NCBI RefSeq assembly: GCF_003205615.1
Contig: NZ_PYBV01000001.1
Location: forward strand, 136,355 to 200,354
Source: Micromonospora arborensis
Lineage (GTDB): Bacteria; Actinomycetota; Actinomycetes; Mycobacteriales; Micromonosporaceae
DNA: 64,000 nt
Direction: 5' to 3'
Positions 45,959 to 54,059 of the stretch are shown piece by piece. The stretch's first letter is position 1; every line of letters starts with the position of its first letter. The position numbers and the translations under genes are program-made. The notes beneath the pieces are model-generated. The model was not told the DNA's origin. It saw only the letters and a program-made list of their open reading frames with translations, and ran no database searches.

Positions 45959-46864
45959 TCAGGCAGGGACGGTGACGGTACGGGATTCGGCGCGGGCGGT
46001 TTCGGCGGCGGCAAGGATGCCGACGACCTCGCGGCCGAAGCGGACGTCGCAGCGGTGGTCCCGGGTGCCGGCCCGCACCTGCTCGACGAGCTGGTCGATC
46101 GCGACGCCGAACGCGGTGGCGGCGTCGTTCTCGCCGAACGGGACGGTTTCGATGCCGTTCTCGCCGTAGAAAACGAACTCCCGGGCCATCGACTCGGTCG
46201 GGGCGTCCAGGGAGAGCGAGGCGCTGCTGGTGGCGCCTCCCTCGTGGGTGAGCAGCAGGTGCACCATCCCGCTCGGCCCATCCATCGCCGCCACCTGGGT
46301 CACCCGGCCCAGCACCGGCAGGAGGATGGAGAGCGCGTGCGGGGCGATGTCCCAGAGCGCGCCGTGCTCCCGGCGCCACAACGAGCCGCCGTACGGGCTG
46401 CCGTCCTGGAAGATCGAGGCAAATGCGGTGGTCCGACCGTGCTGCCAGCCCCCGGCGGCAGCGGTGGCGGCGAGGAAGGCGGTCACGTTCGGCTGGAACC
46501 GCTGGGTGAAGAAGACGACCGAGGCGACCCCGGACTCCTCGGCGGCGGCCACGACCCGGTCGGCGTCGGCCACGCTGAGCGCCAGCGGCTTGTCCAGCAG
46601 CAAGTGCCGGCCGGCGGCGGCCGCCCGGACCGCGATGTCGGCCTGGATGTCCGGCGGCAGGGCGACGGCGACCGCCTCGCACTCCTCGATCAGCGCGTCC
46701 ACGTCGGCGAAGGCGGGCACCCCGTACCGCTCGGCCAGCGCGGAGGCTCGCTCCGGGTTACGCCCCCACACCCCGACCAACTCCGCGTCCGGATGCGCGT
46801 GCAACGCCTTTCCGTGCGTCTCGATCGCCCAGTGACCGGTGCCGAACAAGCCGAACCGCAGCAC
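45959..46864 (-). CDS. Gfo/Idh/MocA-family oxidoreductase
   Basis: NAD(P)-dependent sugar or inositol dehydrogenase-like protein of 301 residues. A Rossmann fold begins at once (LRFGLFGTGHWA), the EKP-equivalent motif is DKPLALS, and HALWDIAPHALSILLPVLG carries the conserved His pair of the catalytic domain. I chose GTG 46864 because TGGAGG lies six bases upstream; a GTG at 46876 would leave the site inside the gene. The substrate is not deducible, and no sugar operon is adjacent. Confidence 0.88.
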   Translation of the reverse strand: MLRFGLFGTGHWAIETHGKALHAHPDAELVGVWGRNPERASALAERYGVPAFADVDALIEECEAVAVALPPDIQADIAVRAAAAGRHLLLDKPLALSVADADRVVAAAEESGVASVVFFTQRFQPNVTAFLAATAAAGGWQHGRTTAFASIFQDGSPYGGSLWRREHGALWDIAPHALSILLPVLGRVTQVAAMDGPSGMVHLLLTHEGGATSSASLSLDAPTESMAREFVFYGENGIETVPFGENDAATAFGVAIDQLVEQVRAGTRDHRCDVRFGREVVGILAAAETARAESRTVTVPA

Positions 46865-46876
46865 GTGTACCTCCAC

Positions 46877-47243
46877 CTTTTACCCCCGCCGCGGCAACGC
46901 CGCGGACGTGATCCACGCTAGTCGCCGCACCAGGGGCATCGGCGGCGGGTCGACCAACCGGAGCAGCTCACGTCCGTGCCGCTCGGGCGTGACGTGGTGC
47001 AGCCAGTGCCTGTAGAGCTGCCCCAGATGTGGGGCACCACGCACGCTCCCCGACCCGCCCCACCCGCCGGCCCCCAGCGCGGTCCCGGCCCCGCCCGCAC
47101 GCACGGAACACCACCCACGCTCCCCAACCCGCCCCACTCGCGGGGCAGCTCTACAGCGAGCGCCGGACACTCCGACGGTGGGACGCGTCGGTGGTGCCGA
47201 GGCGGGGTCAGTCGTTTACTACGACGGTTAGTAGGCTGTGCCG
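46877..47243. other. Long gene-free gap with a repeat element
   Basis: The stretch between the oxidoreductase start and the next gene holds the 145-bp repeat listed separately and no gene I can support. The remaining ~220 bp are GC-rich without clear motifs, apart from the promoter-like bases just before 47244. Confidence 0.55.
47011..47155. repeat. Composite palindromic repeat element
   Basis: Perfect 14-bp terminal inverted repeats TGTAGAGCTGCCCC (47011-47024) and complement (47142-47155). Each end also folds on itself (GCCCC...GGGGC). Inside are two direct 32-bp copies (47035-47066 and 47109-47140) differing at three positions. It looks like a small mobile palindromic element, or two copies fused head to tail. 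Confidence 0.7.
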
Positions 47244-47276
47244 GTGACCGAGGTGACGACCAGGTGGGGCCGATGA
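47244..47276 (+). CDS. Possible 10-codon leader ORF
   Basis: GTG at 47244 opens a 10-codon frame (M-T-E-V-T-T-R-W-G-R) whose TGA overlaps the ATG of the downstream membrane protein (ATGA). TAGGCT at 47232-47237 resembles a -10 box placed to give a leaderless transcript starting at this GTG. If real it would couple translation of the next gene, which lacks a ribosome-binding site. Confidence 0.3.
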   Translation: MTEVTTRWGR

Positions 47277-47668
47277 CCAGCGCGGCGGCGGCCAACTCGC
47301 CGGTGGACGGGGTCCTGGCGACGGCATCGATCGTGCTGTCGCTGCTCGTCGCGGTGTGGGCGCTGGTGGCGGCGGTACGCCACCGGCCGCCGGACCGGGT
47401 GCAGTTCATCGGCCTGGGCGTCCTCGAAGTGGCGCTGCTGGTGTTGAGCGTGCTGGCCCTGGTCGCCGTCGGCGGTGGCGACCGGCCCGGTGAGCCCGGC
47501 GCCTTCTTCGGCTATCTGGTCACGCTGGTGTGCCTGCCGCCGCTGGCCTGGGTGCTGGCCCGGATGGAACCGACCCGTTGGGGTTCGGCGATCGTCTGTG
47601 CGGTCTGCCTGGTGGCCCCGGTGGTGGTGCTCCGGTTGCAGCAGACCTGGGAGGTGCTCGGTGGTTGA
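47273..47668 (+). CDS. Hypothetical integral membrane protein A
   Basis: Not recognised. A 131-residue protein with about four helices (LATASIVLSLLVAVWALVAAV, LGVLEVALLVLSVLALVAV, YLVTLVCLPPLAWVLA, AIVCAVCLVAPVVVL). The frame is open farther upstream, but that part has no gene character. I chose ATG 47273. Its stop overlaps the start of the next membrane protein, so the two small proteins probably act together. Confidence 0.75.
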   Translation: MTSAAAANSPVDGVLATASIVLSLLVAVWALVAAVRHRPPDRVQFIGLGVLEVALLVLSVLALVAVGGGDRPGEPGAFFGYLVTLVCLPPLAWVLARMEPTRWGSAIVCAVCLVAPVVVLRLQQTWEVLGG

Positions 47669-48077
47669 GACACGACCGGCGGGACGCGCCACGAACGCCG
47701 GCCCGGGCCGCTTGCTGATCGCGGTCTACCTGCTCTTCGCCATCGCGGCGACCAGCCGGGCCGGTCTGCAGATCGCCACCAAGTTCGACGAGGCGCCGGT
47801 GGCGTACCTGCTCTCCGGGGTGGCCGCACTCATCTACATCGTGGCGGCGGTGGGGTTGGCCCGCGCCGGGCACACCGGCCGACGGGTCGCGCTGGCGTGC
47901 TGCTCGGTGGAACTGGTCGGGGTGGTCGTGGTCGGGATCCTGAGCCTCGTCGACAAGGAACTCTTCCCGGACGAGACGGTCTGGTCGCAGTTCGGCAGCG
48001 GGTACGGCTACATCCCGCTGGTGCTGCCGGTGCTCGGTCTGATCTGGCTCTGGCGCACCCGCCGCTCCCCAGCCTGA
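47661..48077 (+). CDS. Hypothetical integral membrane protein B
   Basis: A 138-residue membrane protein with four predicted helices, similar in size and plan to its upstream partner but not obviously homologous. GTG 47661 overlaps the partner's stop codon and is preceded by GGGAGG. The loop KELFPDETVWSQFGSGYGY lies between helices 3 and 4. Function unknown. The pair is a short operon ending in a hairpin. Confidence 0.78.
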   Translation: MVETRPAGRATNAGPGRLLIAVYLLFAIAATSRAGLQIATKFDEAPVAYLLSGVAALIYIVAAVGLARAGHTGRRVALACCSVELVGVVVVGILSLVDKELFPDETVWSQFGSGYGYIPLVLPVLGLIWLWRTRRSPA

Positions 48078-48081
48078 CCCG

Positions 48082-48122
48082 GCGACGAGGGCGTCCCCCT
48101 GCACGAAGGAGCACCCTCGTCG
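48082..48122. terminator. Convergent-gene hairpin
   Basis: CGACGAGGG and CCCTCGTCG arms (9 bp) with a roughly 22-nt loop between the membrane-protein pair and the convergent SDR gene; boundaries are approximate. Confidence 0.55.
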
Positions 48123-48131
48123 GTGTGCGGG

Positions 48132-48890
48132 TCAGTCCCGTGGACCGCCGGCGACGTAGATGACCTGCCCGGAGACGAAACCGGCACCCTCGCTCGTCAG
48201 GAACGAAATGGTGTGCGCGACGTCCTCCGGCCGCCCCGGGCGACGGACCGGGATCTCGGCCGCGGCGTGCTTCTGGAAGTCGTCGAAGTCGACCTTCATC
48301 CGGGCGGCGGTGGCCGCCGTCATGTCGGTGACGATGAAGCCGGGCGCGACCGCGTTGACGGTCACCCCGAACGGCCCCAACTCGATGGCGAGTGTCTTGG
48401 TGAAGCCCTGCAGACCGGCCTTGGCGGCGGCGTAGTTCGCCTGGCCGCGGTTGCCCAGGGCGGAGGTGCTGGAGAGGTTGACGATCCGCCCCCACCGACG
48501 GTCCACCATGTGCTTCTGAGCGGCCTGGCTGAACAGGAACGCCCCGCGCAGGTGCACCCCCATCACCGTGTCCCAGTCGGCGTTGGTCATCTTGAACAGC
48601 AGGTTGTCGCGGAGCACACCGGCGTTGTTGACCAGCACGGTGGGTGCGCCCAGTTCGGCGGCGACCCGGGTCACCGCCGCCTCGACCTGGTCCCGGTCGG
48701 AGACGTCGGCACCCACACCGAGCGCCCGGCCACCGGCGCCGGCGATGGCGTCCACCGTCTCCTTGGTCGCCGCCTCCTCGATGTCGACCACGGCGACGGC
48801 CATCCCGTCGGCGGCCAGCCGCCGGGCGGTGGCCGCGCCGATACCGCGTGCGGCTCCGGTGACGATGGCGACGCGGGGCTCCTCCGACAT
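48132..48890 (-). CDS. SDR-family oxidoreductase, FabG-like
   Basis: Classical short-chain dehydrogenase of 252 residues, likely a 3-oxoacyl-ACP reductase or related enzyme. TGAARGIGAAT binds the NADP ribose/pyrophosphate, followed by NNAG, the catalytic Ser in NLSST, and YAAAK with Tyr/Lys; then AVAPGFIVTDM. Ends in SGQVIYVAGGPRD. ATG 48890 follows GGGAGG. No fatty-acid-synthesis partners are adjacent, so the substrate is open. Confidence 0.9.
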   Translation of the reverse strand: MSEEPRVAIVTGAARGIGAATARRLAADGMAVAVVDIEEAATKETVDAIAGAGGRALGVGADVSDRDQVEAAVTRVAAELGAPTVLVNNAGVLRDNLLFKMTNADWDTVMGVHLRGAFLFSQAAQKHMVDRRWGRIVNLSSTSALGNRGQANYAAAKAGLQGFTKTLAIELGPFGVTVNAVAPGFIVTDMTAATAARMKVDFDDFQKHAAAEIPVRRPGRPEDVAHTISFLTSEGAGFVSGQVIYVAGGPRD

Positions 48891-48933
48891 GATTACCTCC
48901 CGGTAACGTGGGGTCGATCGGAGGAGCTTAACG

Positions 48934-50586
48934 TCAGAACCCCCGACCCCGGCATAGGCGAATCCACCGGTATCCGTGCCCGGAAACCTTCACCGCGCCG
49001 AGCTTGCCCAACTCGCCGTAACCACGGTCGGCGAGCACGTCGATCGGCAGGTCGGCCTCCGGCTCAAGGGTGCTGAGGTCCACCTCGACGTCGTCGGTGC
49101 CCAGGTTGTGCAGGAAGACCATGGTGCCGGTCGGCCCGTCCGCCCGGTGCGCCAGCACGCCGGCCGGCATCGTCACGTCGATGTGGGTGGTCGAGCCGGA
49201 GCCGATCTCGGGGGCCTCGCGCAGCGTGCGGATCATGCGCTCGAACCAGGCGAGCAGCGACTTGGAGTCGCTGCGCTGGGCGGTGACGTTGACGGTCTGG
49301 TAGCCGAACTCACCCTTGTCGATCACCGGGCGGACCAGCTTCTCCTCCTCCGCCGTGGAGAAGCCGGCATTCGGCTGGAACGACCACTGCATCGGGGTAC
49401 GAATCGCCTCCCGGCCGGGCAGCGACAGGTCCTCGCCCATCCCGATCTCCTCGCCGTAGCGCAGCACCGGCGTGCCGCGCATGGAGAACTGCAGGGCATA
49501 CGCCAACTCGATGCGCCGCCGGTCGTTGCCGAGCATCGGGGCGAGCCTGCGCCGGATGCCCCGGTCGTAGATGCGCATGCTCTCGTCCGGGCCGAACTGC
49601 GCGTACACCTCGTTGCGTTGTTCGGTGGTCAGCCGGGACAGGTCGATCTCGTCGTGGTTGCGCAGGAAGGTGGCCCACTGCCCGCCGACGGGCAACTTCG
49701 GGGTGTCGCGCAACGCCTCGATCAACGACTCCGGGTCCTGCCGGGCCAGGGCGAGCATGAGCCGACCGTTGAGCATGAAGTCGAAGAGCATGTGGATCCG
49801 GTTGCCGGAGCCGCTGGCGTCGCCGAAGAACGTCGGTAGCTGGTCCGGCTCGACGTTCGCCTCGGCCAGCAGGACCGCGTCGCCGCGCCGCCACTGCACG
49901 TGCTGGCGCATCTCGGTGAGGAACTCGAAGTCCTTCGGAGAGTTCGGGTTGCCCGGCTCGGTCAACTCGATGATGAACGGCACCGCGTCCATCCGGAAGC
50001 CGGAGACGCCGAGCTGGAGCCAGAACGACATGATCTTCTTGATCTCCGCGCGGACCTGCGGGTTGGCGAAGTTGAGATCCGGCTGGAACTTGTAGAACCG
50101 GTGGTAGAACCACGCCTTGGCGGTCCGGTCGTAGCTCCAGGTCTCGTTCTGCTCACCGGGGAAGACCATCCCCTGGTGCCGGTCGTCCGGCTCGGTCTCG
50201 GACCAGACGAACCAGTCGCGGTACGGAGAGTCCGGCGAGGACCGGGCGGACTGGAACCACGGGTGCTGGTCGGAGGTGTGGTTGACCACCAGGTCGATGA
50301 TCACGCGGATGCCCCGGTTCTCCGCCTGGTGCAGGAGCTCGGCGAAGTCGCCCAGGGTGCCGAAGCGCGGGTCCACGTTGTAGAAGTCGGTCGCGTCGTA
50401 ACCGTCGTCACGGTTGGGCGACGGGTGGATCGGGTGCAGCCACAGGCAGGTCACCCCGAGCCGGGCCAGGTAGTCCAACCTCCCGATCAACCCACGGATG
50501 TCACCGACCCCGTCGCCGTCGGAGTCGGCGTACGTGTCGATGTCGAGGCAGTAGACGACGGCTTCGGAATACCAACGGTCACCCAT
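48934..50586 (-). CDS. GH13 alpha-glucosidase/trehalose-synthase-like enzyme
   Basis: A 550-residue glycoside hydrolase family 13 protein, closest in layout to trehalose synthase (TreS). It has DSDGDGVGDIRGLIGRLDYL, DDGYDATDFYNVDPRFGTLGDF, VVNHTSDQHPWFQ, the nucleophile in GFRMDAVPF (D200), the acid/base in LLAEANV (E242) and NHDEID. The usual TreS opening is replaced by VVYCLDIDTYADSDG, so substrate use may differ. The C-terminal beta domain is present and no maltokinase is fused. ATG 50586 has GGAGAAG about eleven bases upstream. No treY/treZ or glycogen genes are near. Confidence 0.85.
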   Translation of the reverse strand: MGDRWYSEAVVYCLDIDTYADSDGDGVGDIRGLIGRLDYLARLGVTCLWLHPIHPSPNRDDGYDATDFYNVDPRFGTLGDFAELLHQAENRGIRVIIDLVVNHTSDQHPWFQSARSSPDSPYRDWFVWSETEPDDRHQGMVFPGEQNETWSYDRTAKAWFYHRFYKFQPDLNFANPQVRAEIKKIMSFWLQLGVSGFRMDAVPFIIELTEPGNPNSPKDFEFLTEMRQHVQWRRGDAVLLAEANVEPDQLPTFFGDASGSGNRIHMLFDFMLNGRLMLALARQDPESLIEALRDTPKLPVGGQWATFLRNHDEIDLSRLTTEQRNEVYAQFGPDESMRIYDRGIRRRLAPMLGNDRRRIELAYALQFSMRGTPVLRYGEEIGMGEDLSLPGREAIRTPMQWSFQPNAGFSTAEEEKLVRPVIDKGEFGYQTVNVTAQRSDSKSLLAWFERMIRTLREAPEIGSGSTTHIDVTMPAGVLAHRADGPTGTMVFLHNLGTDDVEVDLSTLEPEADLPIDVLADRGYGELGKLGAVKVSGHGYRWIRLCRGRGF

Positions 50587-50634
50587 GCGCAAGAAACTTC
50601 TCCGAACGATCACTACGGCAAACCCGTCCGGCGG

Positions 50635-50829
50635 CTGGCGGCCTCGAATGGTTACCGCGCCCGGGCCGACGACGAGCCCTGGCGACTGGTCCGGCTCACC
50701 CCGCTGGACCCGACGGCCGAGTCGATGGCCGGCCCGTTCTGCTGCGCGCCGTCTCGCGCCGGCCTGAGCGTGGTGTTCACCGGCTGGCGGCAGGGGCCGG
50801 CGGACACCGCGCTGCACCCGGAGCACTGA
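50635..50829 (+). pseudogene. Start-less coding remnant
   Basis: From about 50635 to the TGA at 50829 one plus-strand frame has strongly coding codon use (nearly every third base G or C) and natural protein composition (DDEPWRLVRLTPLDPT..., GLSVVFTGWRQGPADTALHPEH). It has no ATG, GTG or TTG upstream before it runs into the divergent GH13 gene; only a CTG at 50635 is available. It looks like the 3' end of a gene whose 5' end was lost. The family is unknown. Confidence 0.45.
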
Positions 50830-50900
50830 GCGGCAGGTGTGGGCGGGACGCCAGTGGGTATGACCACCCGATCCCCCGACAGCCGACCGGAAGGACGACC

Positions 50901-51572
50901 ATGGCGTACGCCCCGACTGGCGACCCGTCCGAGTTCACCGGGTTGACCGGTTGGGTGGCCTCCGTGATCGAGGTGATGGGCCCGGTCGGCGTGGCGCTGC
51001 TGGTGGCGCTGGAGAGCATCGTCCCGCCGATCCCCAGCGAGATCGTGCTGGCGCTCGCCGGCTTCCTGGCTCACGAGGGCCAGTTCAACGTGGTGGTCGT
51101 GGTGCTGGCCGCGACGGCCGGCTCGCTGGTCGGCGCGTTGGTGCTCTACTGGCTCGGCGCGGCGCTCGGCGAGGAGCGGCTCAAGCGTTGGCTGGATCGC
51201 ATCCCGTTGGTGGACAGCGACGACCTGGAGAGGGCCGACCGCTGGTTCGAGCGGCACGGCCGGTGGGCGGTGCTGATCGGCCGGGTGGTGCCGGTGGTCC
51301 GGAGTCTGGTCTCCGTGCCGGCCGGGGCCAACCGGATGCCGCTGGGCGAGTTCATCCTGCTCACCACCATCGGCAGCGGGGCGTGGAACGGTCTCATCGT
51401 CGGGGCCGGCTACCTGCTCGGCAACCAGTGGCAGGACGTGGCCCGCTACAGCGACTGGTTCAACTACGCGATCGTCGCGGTCTTCGTCGTCATGGTGGTC
51501 AGTTGGGTGATCCGTAAGGTCCGCCGACGCCGGGAACGCGACGACCGGCGGTCGGTGACCGCCGGCCGCTGA
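50901..51572 (+). CDS. DedA/VTT-family membrane protein
   Basis: A 223-residue polytopic protein of the DedA family, thought to move undecaprenyl phosphate or phospholipids across the membrane. It has the conserved ESIVPPIPSEIVLALAGF, the re-entrant GALVLYWLGAALGEE, and GRVVPVVRSLVSVPAGANRMPLGEF with the essential Arg, then about three C-terminal helices and a basic tail. The ATG is preceded by GGAAGGA. It converges with the YidC-like gene. Confidence 0.92.
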   Translation: MAYAPTGDPSEFTGLTGWVASVIEVMGPVGVALLVALESIVPPIPSEIVLALAGFLAHEGQFNVVVVVLAATAGSLVGALVLYWLGAALGEERLKRWLDRIPLVDSDDLERADRWFERHGRWAVLIGRVVPVVRSLVSVPAGANRMPLGEFILLTTIGSGAWNGLIVGAGYLLGNQWQDVARYSDWFNYAIVAVFVVMVVSWVIRKVRRRRERDDRRSVTAGR

Positions 51573-51578
51573 TTCGCG

Positions 51579-52334
51579 TCAGACGTTTCTGTCCAGCGGG
51601 CGCGGCGCGACCGCCTGCGGTCGCCGGAGGACCGCCTGCTCGATCGCCGACCACGTGCTCGTGGTCACCAGGTAGATCAGCGCGGCGAGCGGCAGCACCA
51701 GCGCCACCAGCACCGTCGTGAACGGCAGCAGGGGCAGCAGTCGGCCGAGCACAGCCGCGCCCGGCCCCTCGGTGGGCGTACCGGCCACCGTGCCGACGGC
51801 CGCAGCAGCCCGGCGGGCCCGCCGCGACGACCACCAGGCCACCGCCAGCAGCACGGCGAGCAGTACGGCGAAGAGCGGACCGGCCGCCCCCGTCACCCCG
51901 TCGCTGAGGTGGTGGCCCAGCGGGACCCCGGCAAGCCGCTCGTCCAGCAGCCCGGTGCCGCCCTCGTTCGTGGCGAACAACCGGTACAGGACCAGCAGGA
52001 ACGGCGCCTGGATCAGCAACGGCAGGCAGCCGGTGATCGGGTTGGCGCCCGCGCTCCGGTACAACGCGAACACCTCGCGCTGAAGCGTCGCCGGGTCGTC
52101 GGCGTACCGCTGCTGGAGGTCACGCACCTGCGGGGCGAGCGCCGCGCGGCGCCGCTCGCCGCGGACCTGCGCGACGGTGAGCGGCGAGATCAGCAGCCGG
52201 ACGGCGATGGTGAAGAGCACGATGGCGGCGGCGGTCGCCATCGTGCCGGCCAATGGTTCGAGCAGGTCGGTGAGCCAGGACAGTGCGGTGCCGGCAGCGC
52301 CGACAGCGCCGCTCAGTGGTGCGAAGGCAAGCAT
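51579..52334 (-). CDS. YidC/Oxa1-like membrane insertase paralogue
   Basis: A 251-residue insertase-fold protein. The core reads VRLLISPLTVAQVRGERRRAALAPQVRDLQQRYADDPATLQREVFALYRSAG, with the conserved groove Arg, then NPITGCLPLLIQAPFLLVLYRL. It has no large extracytoplasmic domain and is shorter than the main actinobacterial YidC, which sits beside rpmH/rnpA at the origin. This is therefore an accessory copy. It follows a DUF6412 gene on the same strand, a recurring neighbour. Confidence 0.88.
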   Translation of the reverse strand: MLAFAPLSGAVGAAGTALSWLTDLLEPLAGTMATAAAIVLFTIAVRLLISPLTVAQVRGERRRAALAPQVRDLQQRYADDPATLQREVFALYRSAGANPITGCLPLLIQAPFLLVLYRLFATNEGGTGLLDERLAGVPLGHHLSDGVTGAAGPLFAVLLAVLLAVAWWSSRRARRAAAAVGTVAGTPTEGPGAAVLGRLLPLLPFTTVLVALVLPLAALIYLVTTSTWSAIEQAVLRRPQAVAPRPLDRNV

Positions 52335-52436
52335 GGAAAACCCCTCGGTCCGATTCCGGTGGGGTCCTCCCCCGGGCGGCGTCGCCTCGACAGGGGGGAC
52401 CGGTGACGGCGGGATCGGCCGCGTGGCGGCGTGGCG

Positions 52437-52730
52437 CTACGCGGCCGAGGGGTGCCCGGGGGCGCGGGGACGAGGTCGACCGGCGGCGTCCGGGTCGATC
52501 TGCCGGGGGACTCGCCGACCACGGGATCGGGCCCGCAAGCCCGCCCAGCGCGGCCCGGGTCCGGGCGCACCCGAACGGCTGAGCACCCGCGCCGCCAGCA
52601 CCACGGCGAGCAGCACCAGGGCGGTCAGCGCGGCGCCCGCGAGCAGGTCGATCGGCCGGCCCGCGAGCAGGGTGAACTGGGCGAACGCGTAGATCCACGC
52701 GACCCAGAGAAAGCCCAGCGGCACCGGCAC
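52437..52730 (-). CDS. Small DUF6412-type membrane protein
   Basis: A 97-residue protein with two membrane helices (WVAWIYAFAQFTLLAG and AALTALVLLAVVLAARVL) and a basic Arg/Pro-rich C-terminal tail. It matches what I know of DUF6412 proteins found beside accessory YidC genes, which is only a moderate-confidence assignment. GTG 52730 or 52724 could be the start. It probably shares a transcript with the YidC-like gene about 100 bp downstream. Confidence 0.65.
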   Translation of the reverse strand: MPVPLGFLWVAWIYAFAQFTLLAGRPIDLLAGAALTALVLLAVVLAARVLSRSGAPGPGPRWAGLRARSRGRRVPRQIDPDAAGRPRPRAPGHPSAA

Positions 52731-52899
52731 GGGCTCAGCATATGACCCGGTGTCACGCCGCCCGGTCGAATCGACCGGCCGACCTGGTCGGCACGGCGAC
52801 GACGGCGTGCCGACACGTTTCCCGGTATCGCCACGTTGGGTAACCAAACAGCGGACCGACGCGGACGGACCGCGAACGGCAGGAACGGACGGTGGTGTC

Positions 52900-54036
52900 A
52901 TGACCGGCCAGGTGGCGGAGGCGCCCAGCGAGATGGCTGCGGCGACCGGTTTGCTCACCGTGGGTGTCGAGGAGGAGTTCCTGCTCGTCGACCCGCACAC
53001 CGGGGCCGCGGTCCCGGCCGTCGACCTGGTCATGGAGCAGGTGCCGGCCGAGTTGCGCGGTCAGGTGGAGCGGGAGTTCCAAACCAGCCAGATCGAGATC
53101 GGCAGCCCGCCCGGCCTGGAGCTGTCGTCGATCCGGCACTCCCTCGGCGTGCTGCGTCGCGCGCTCGCCGACGCCGCCGAGCGGGCCGGCGTACGCCTGC
53201 TCGCCATCGGCACCGGCCCGGTGGACGGCCCGGTGCCGCCGGTGGTGGACAAGCCACGCTTCGACCGGATGATCGAGCGGTTCCGGCTGCTCGTCCCCGG
53301 GCCCGGCAACAACGGCATGCACGTGCACGTGGGCGTCCCCGACCCGGAGACCGGCGTGCAGGTGCTCAACCACGTGCGGCCCTGGCTGCCGCTGCTGCAC
53401 GCGATGACGACCAACTCCCCGTTCGCCCGAGGTGAAGACACCGGATATGCCAGTTGGCGCTCCGTGGAGTGGGAGCGCTGGCCCTCGGTGGCGCCGACGC
53501 CGTGGTTGGAGTCGCACGAGCACTACCAGCGGCTGATCCGCCAGTTGATCTCCAGCGGGGTGATGCTCGACGAGGGGATGCTCTACTGGTACGCCCGCCT
53601 GTCGGCGAAGTACCCGACGGTGGAGCTGCGCATCGGTGACGTCTGTCCCTCGGTGGACGACGCGGTCCTGGTCGCCGCGCTGGTCCGGGCTCTGGTGGCC
53701 ACCGCCAGGGCCGATGTCGACGCCGGCCGTCCGGCGTTGCGGACCGACCACCACCTGCTCGTCGGCGCGCACTGGAGGGCCGCGCACGACGGCCTGGAAG
53801 GCGAAGCCGTCGACGTCACCACCGGCGAGCTGCGCCCGGCCTGGGAGCTGCTGGACGAGTTCGTGGATCGACTGCGACCGGAGCTGGAGCAGCACGGCGA
53901 CTGGGCCGAGGTGACCGACCTGCTGGGCGGGTTGCGTCGGCACGGCAGCGGGGCGGCCCGGCAGCGCGCGGTGTACGCCCGCACCGGGCGGCTCACCGAC
54001 GTGGTGCAGGACGTCGCGCGGCAGACCCGCGACTGA
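52900..54036 (+). CDS. YbdK-type carboxylate-amine ligase (GCS2 family)
   Basis: ATP-dependent ligase of 378 residues related to gamma-glutamate-cysteine ligase 2. Conserved blocks are VGVEEEFLLVD, EFQTSQIEIGSPP, NNGMHVHVGVPD with metal ligands, and YPTVELRIGDVCPSVDDA. In E. coli YbdK this family has weak glutamate-cysteine ligase activity; in actinobacteria the true role is unclear, since mycothiol replaces glutathione. ATG 52900 starts close to the family N-terminus. It is followed 24 bp later by an FAD-disulfide-reductase-like gene. Confidence 0.9.
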   Translation: MTGQVAEAPSEMAAATGLLTVGVEEEFLLVDPHTGAAVPAVDLVMEQVPAELRGQVEREFQTSQIEIGSPPGLELSSIRHSLGVLRRALADAAERAGVRLLAIGTGPVDGPVPPVVDKPRFDRMIERFRLLVPGPGNNGMHVHVGVPDPETGVQVLNHVRPWLPLLHAMTTNSPFARGEDTGYASWRSVEWERWPSVAPTPWLESHEHYQRLIRQLISSGVMLDEGMLYWYARLSAKYPTVELRIGDVCPSVDDAVLVAALVRALVATARADVDAGRPALRTDHHLLVGAHWRAAHDGLEGEAVDVTTGELRPAWELLDEFVDRLRPELEQHGDWAEVTDLLGGLRRHGSGAARQRAVYARTGRLTDVVQDVARQTRD

Positions 54037-54059
54037 TCACCGCATGACAGGATGAACCC

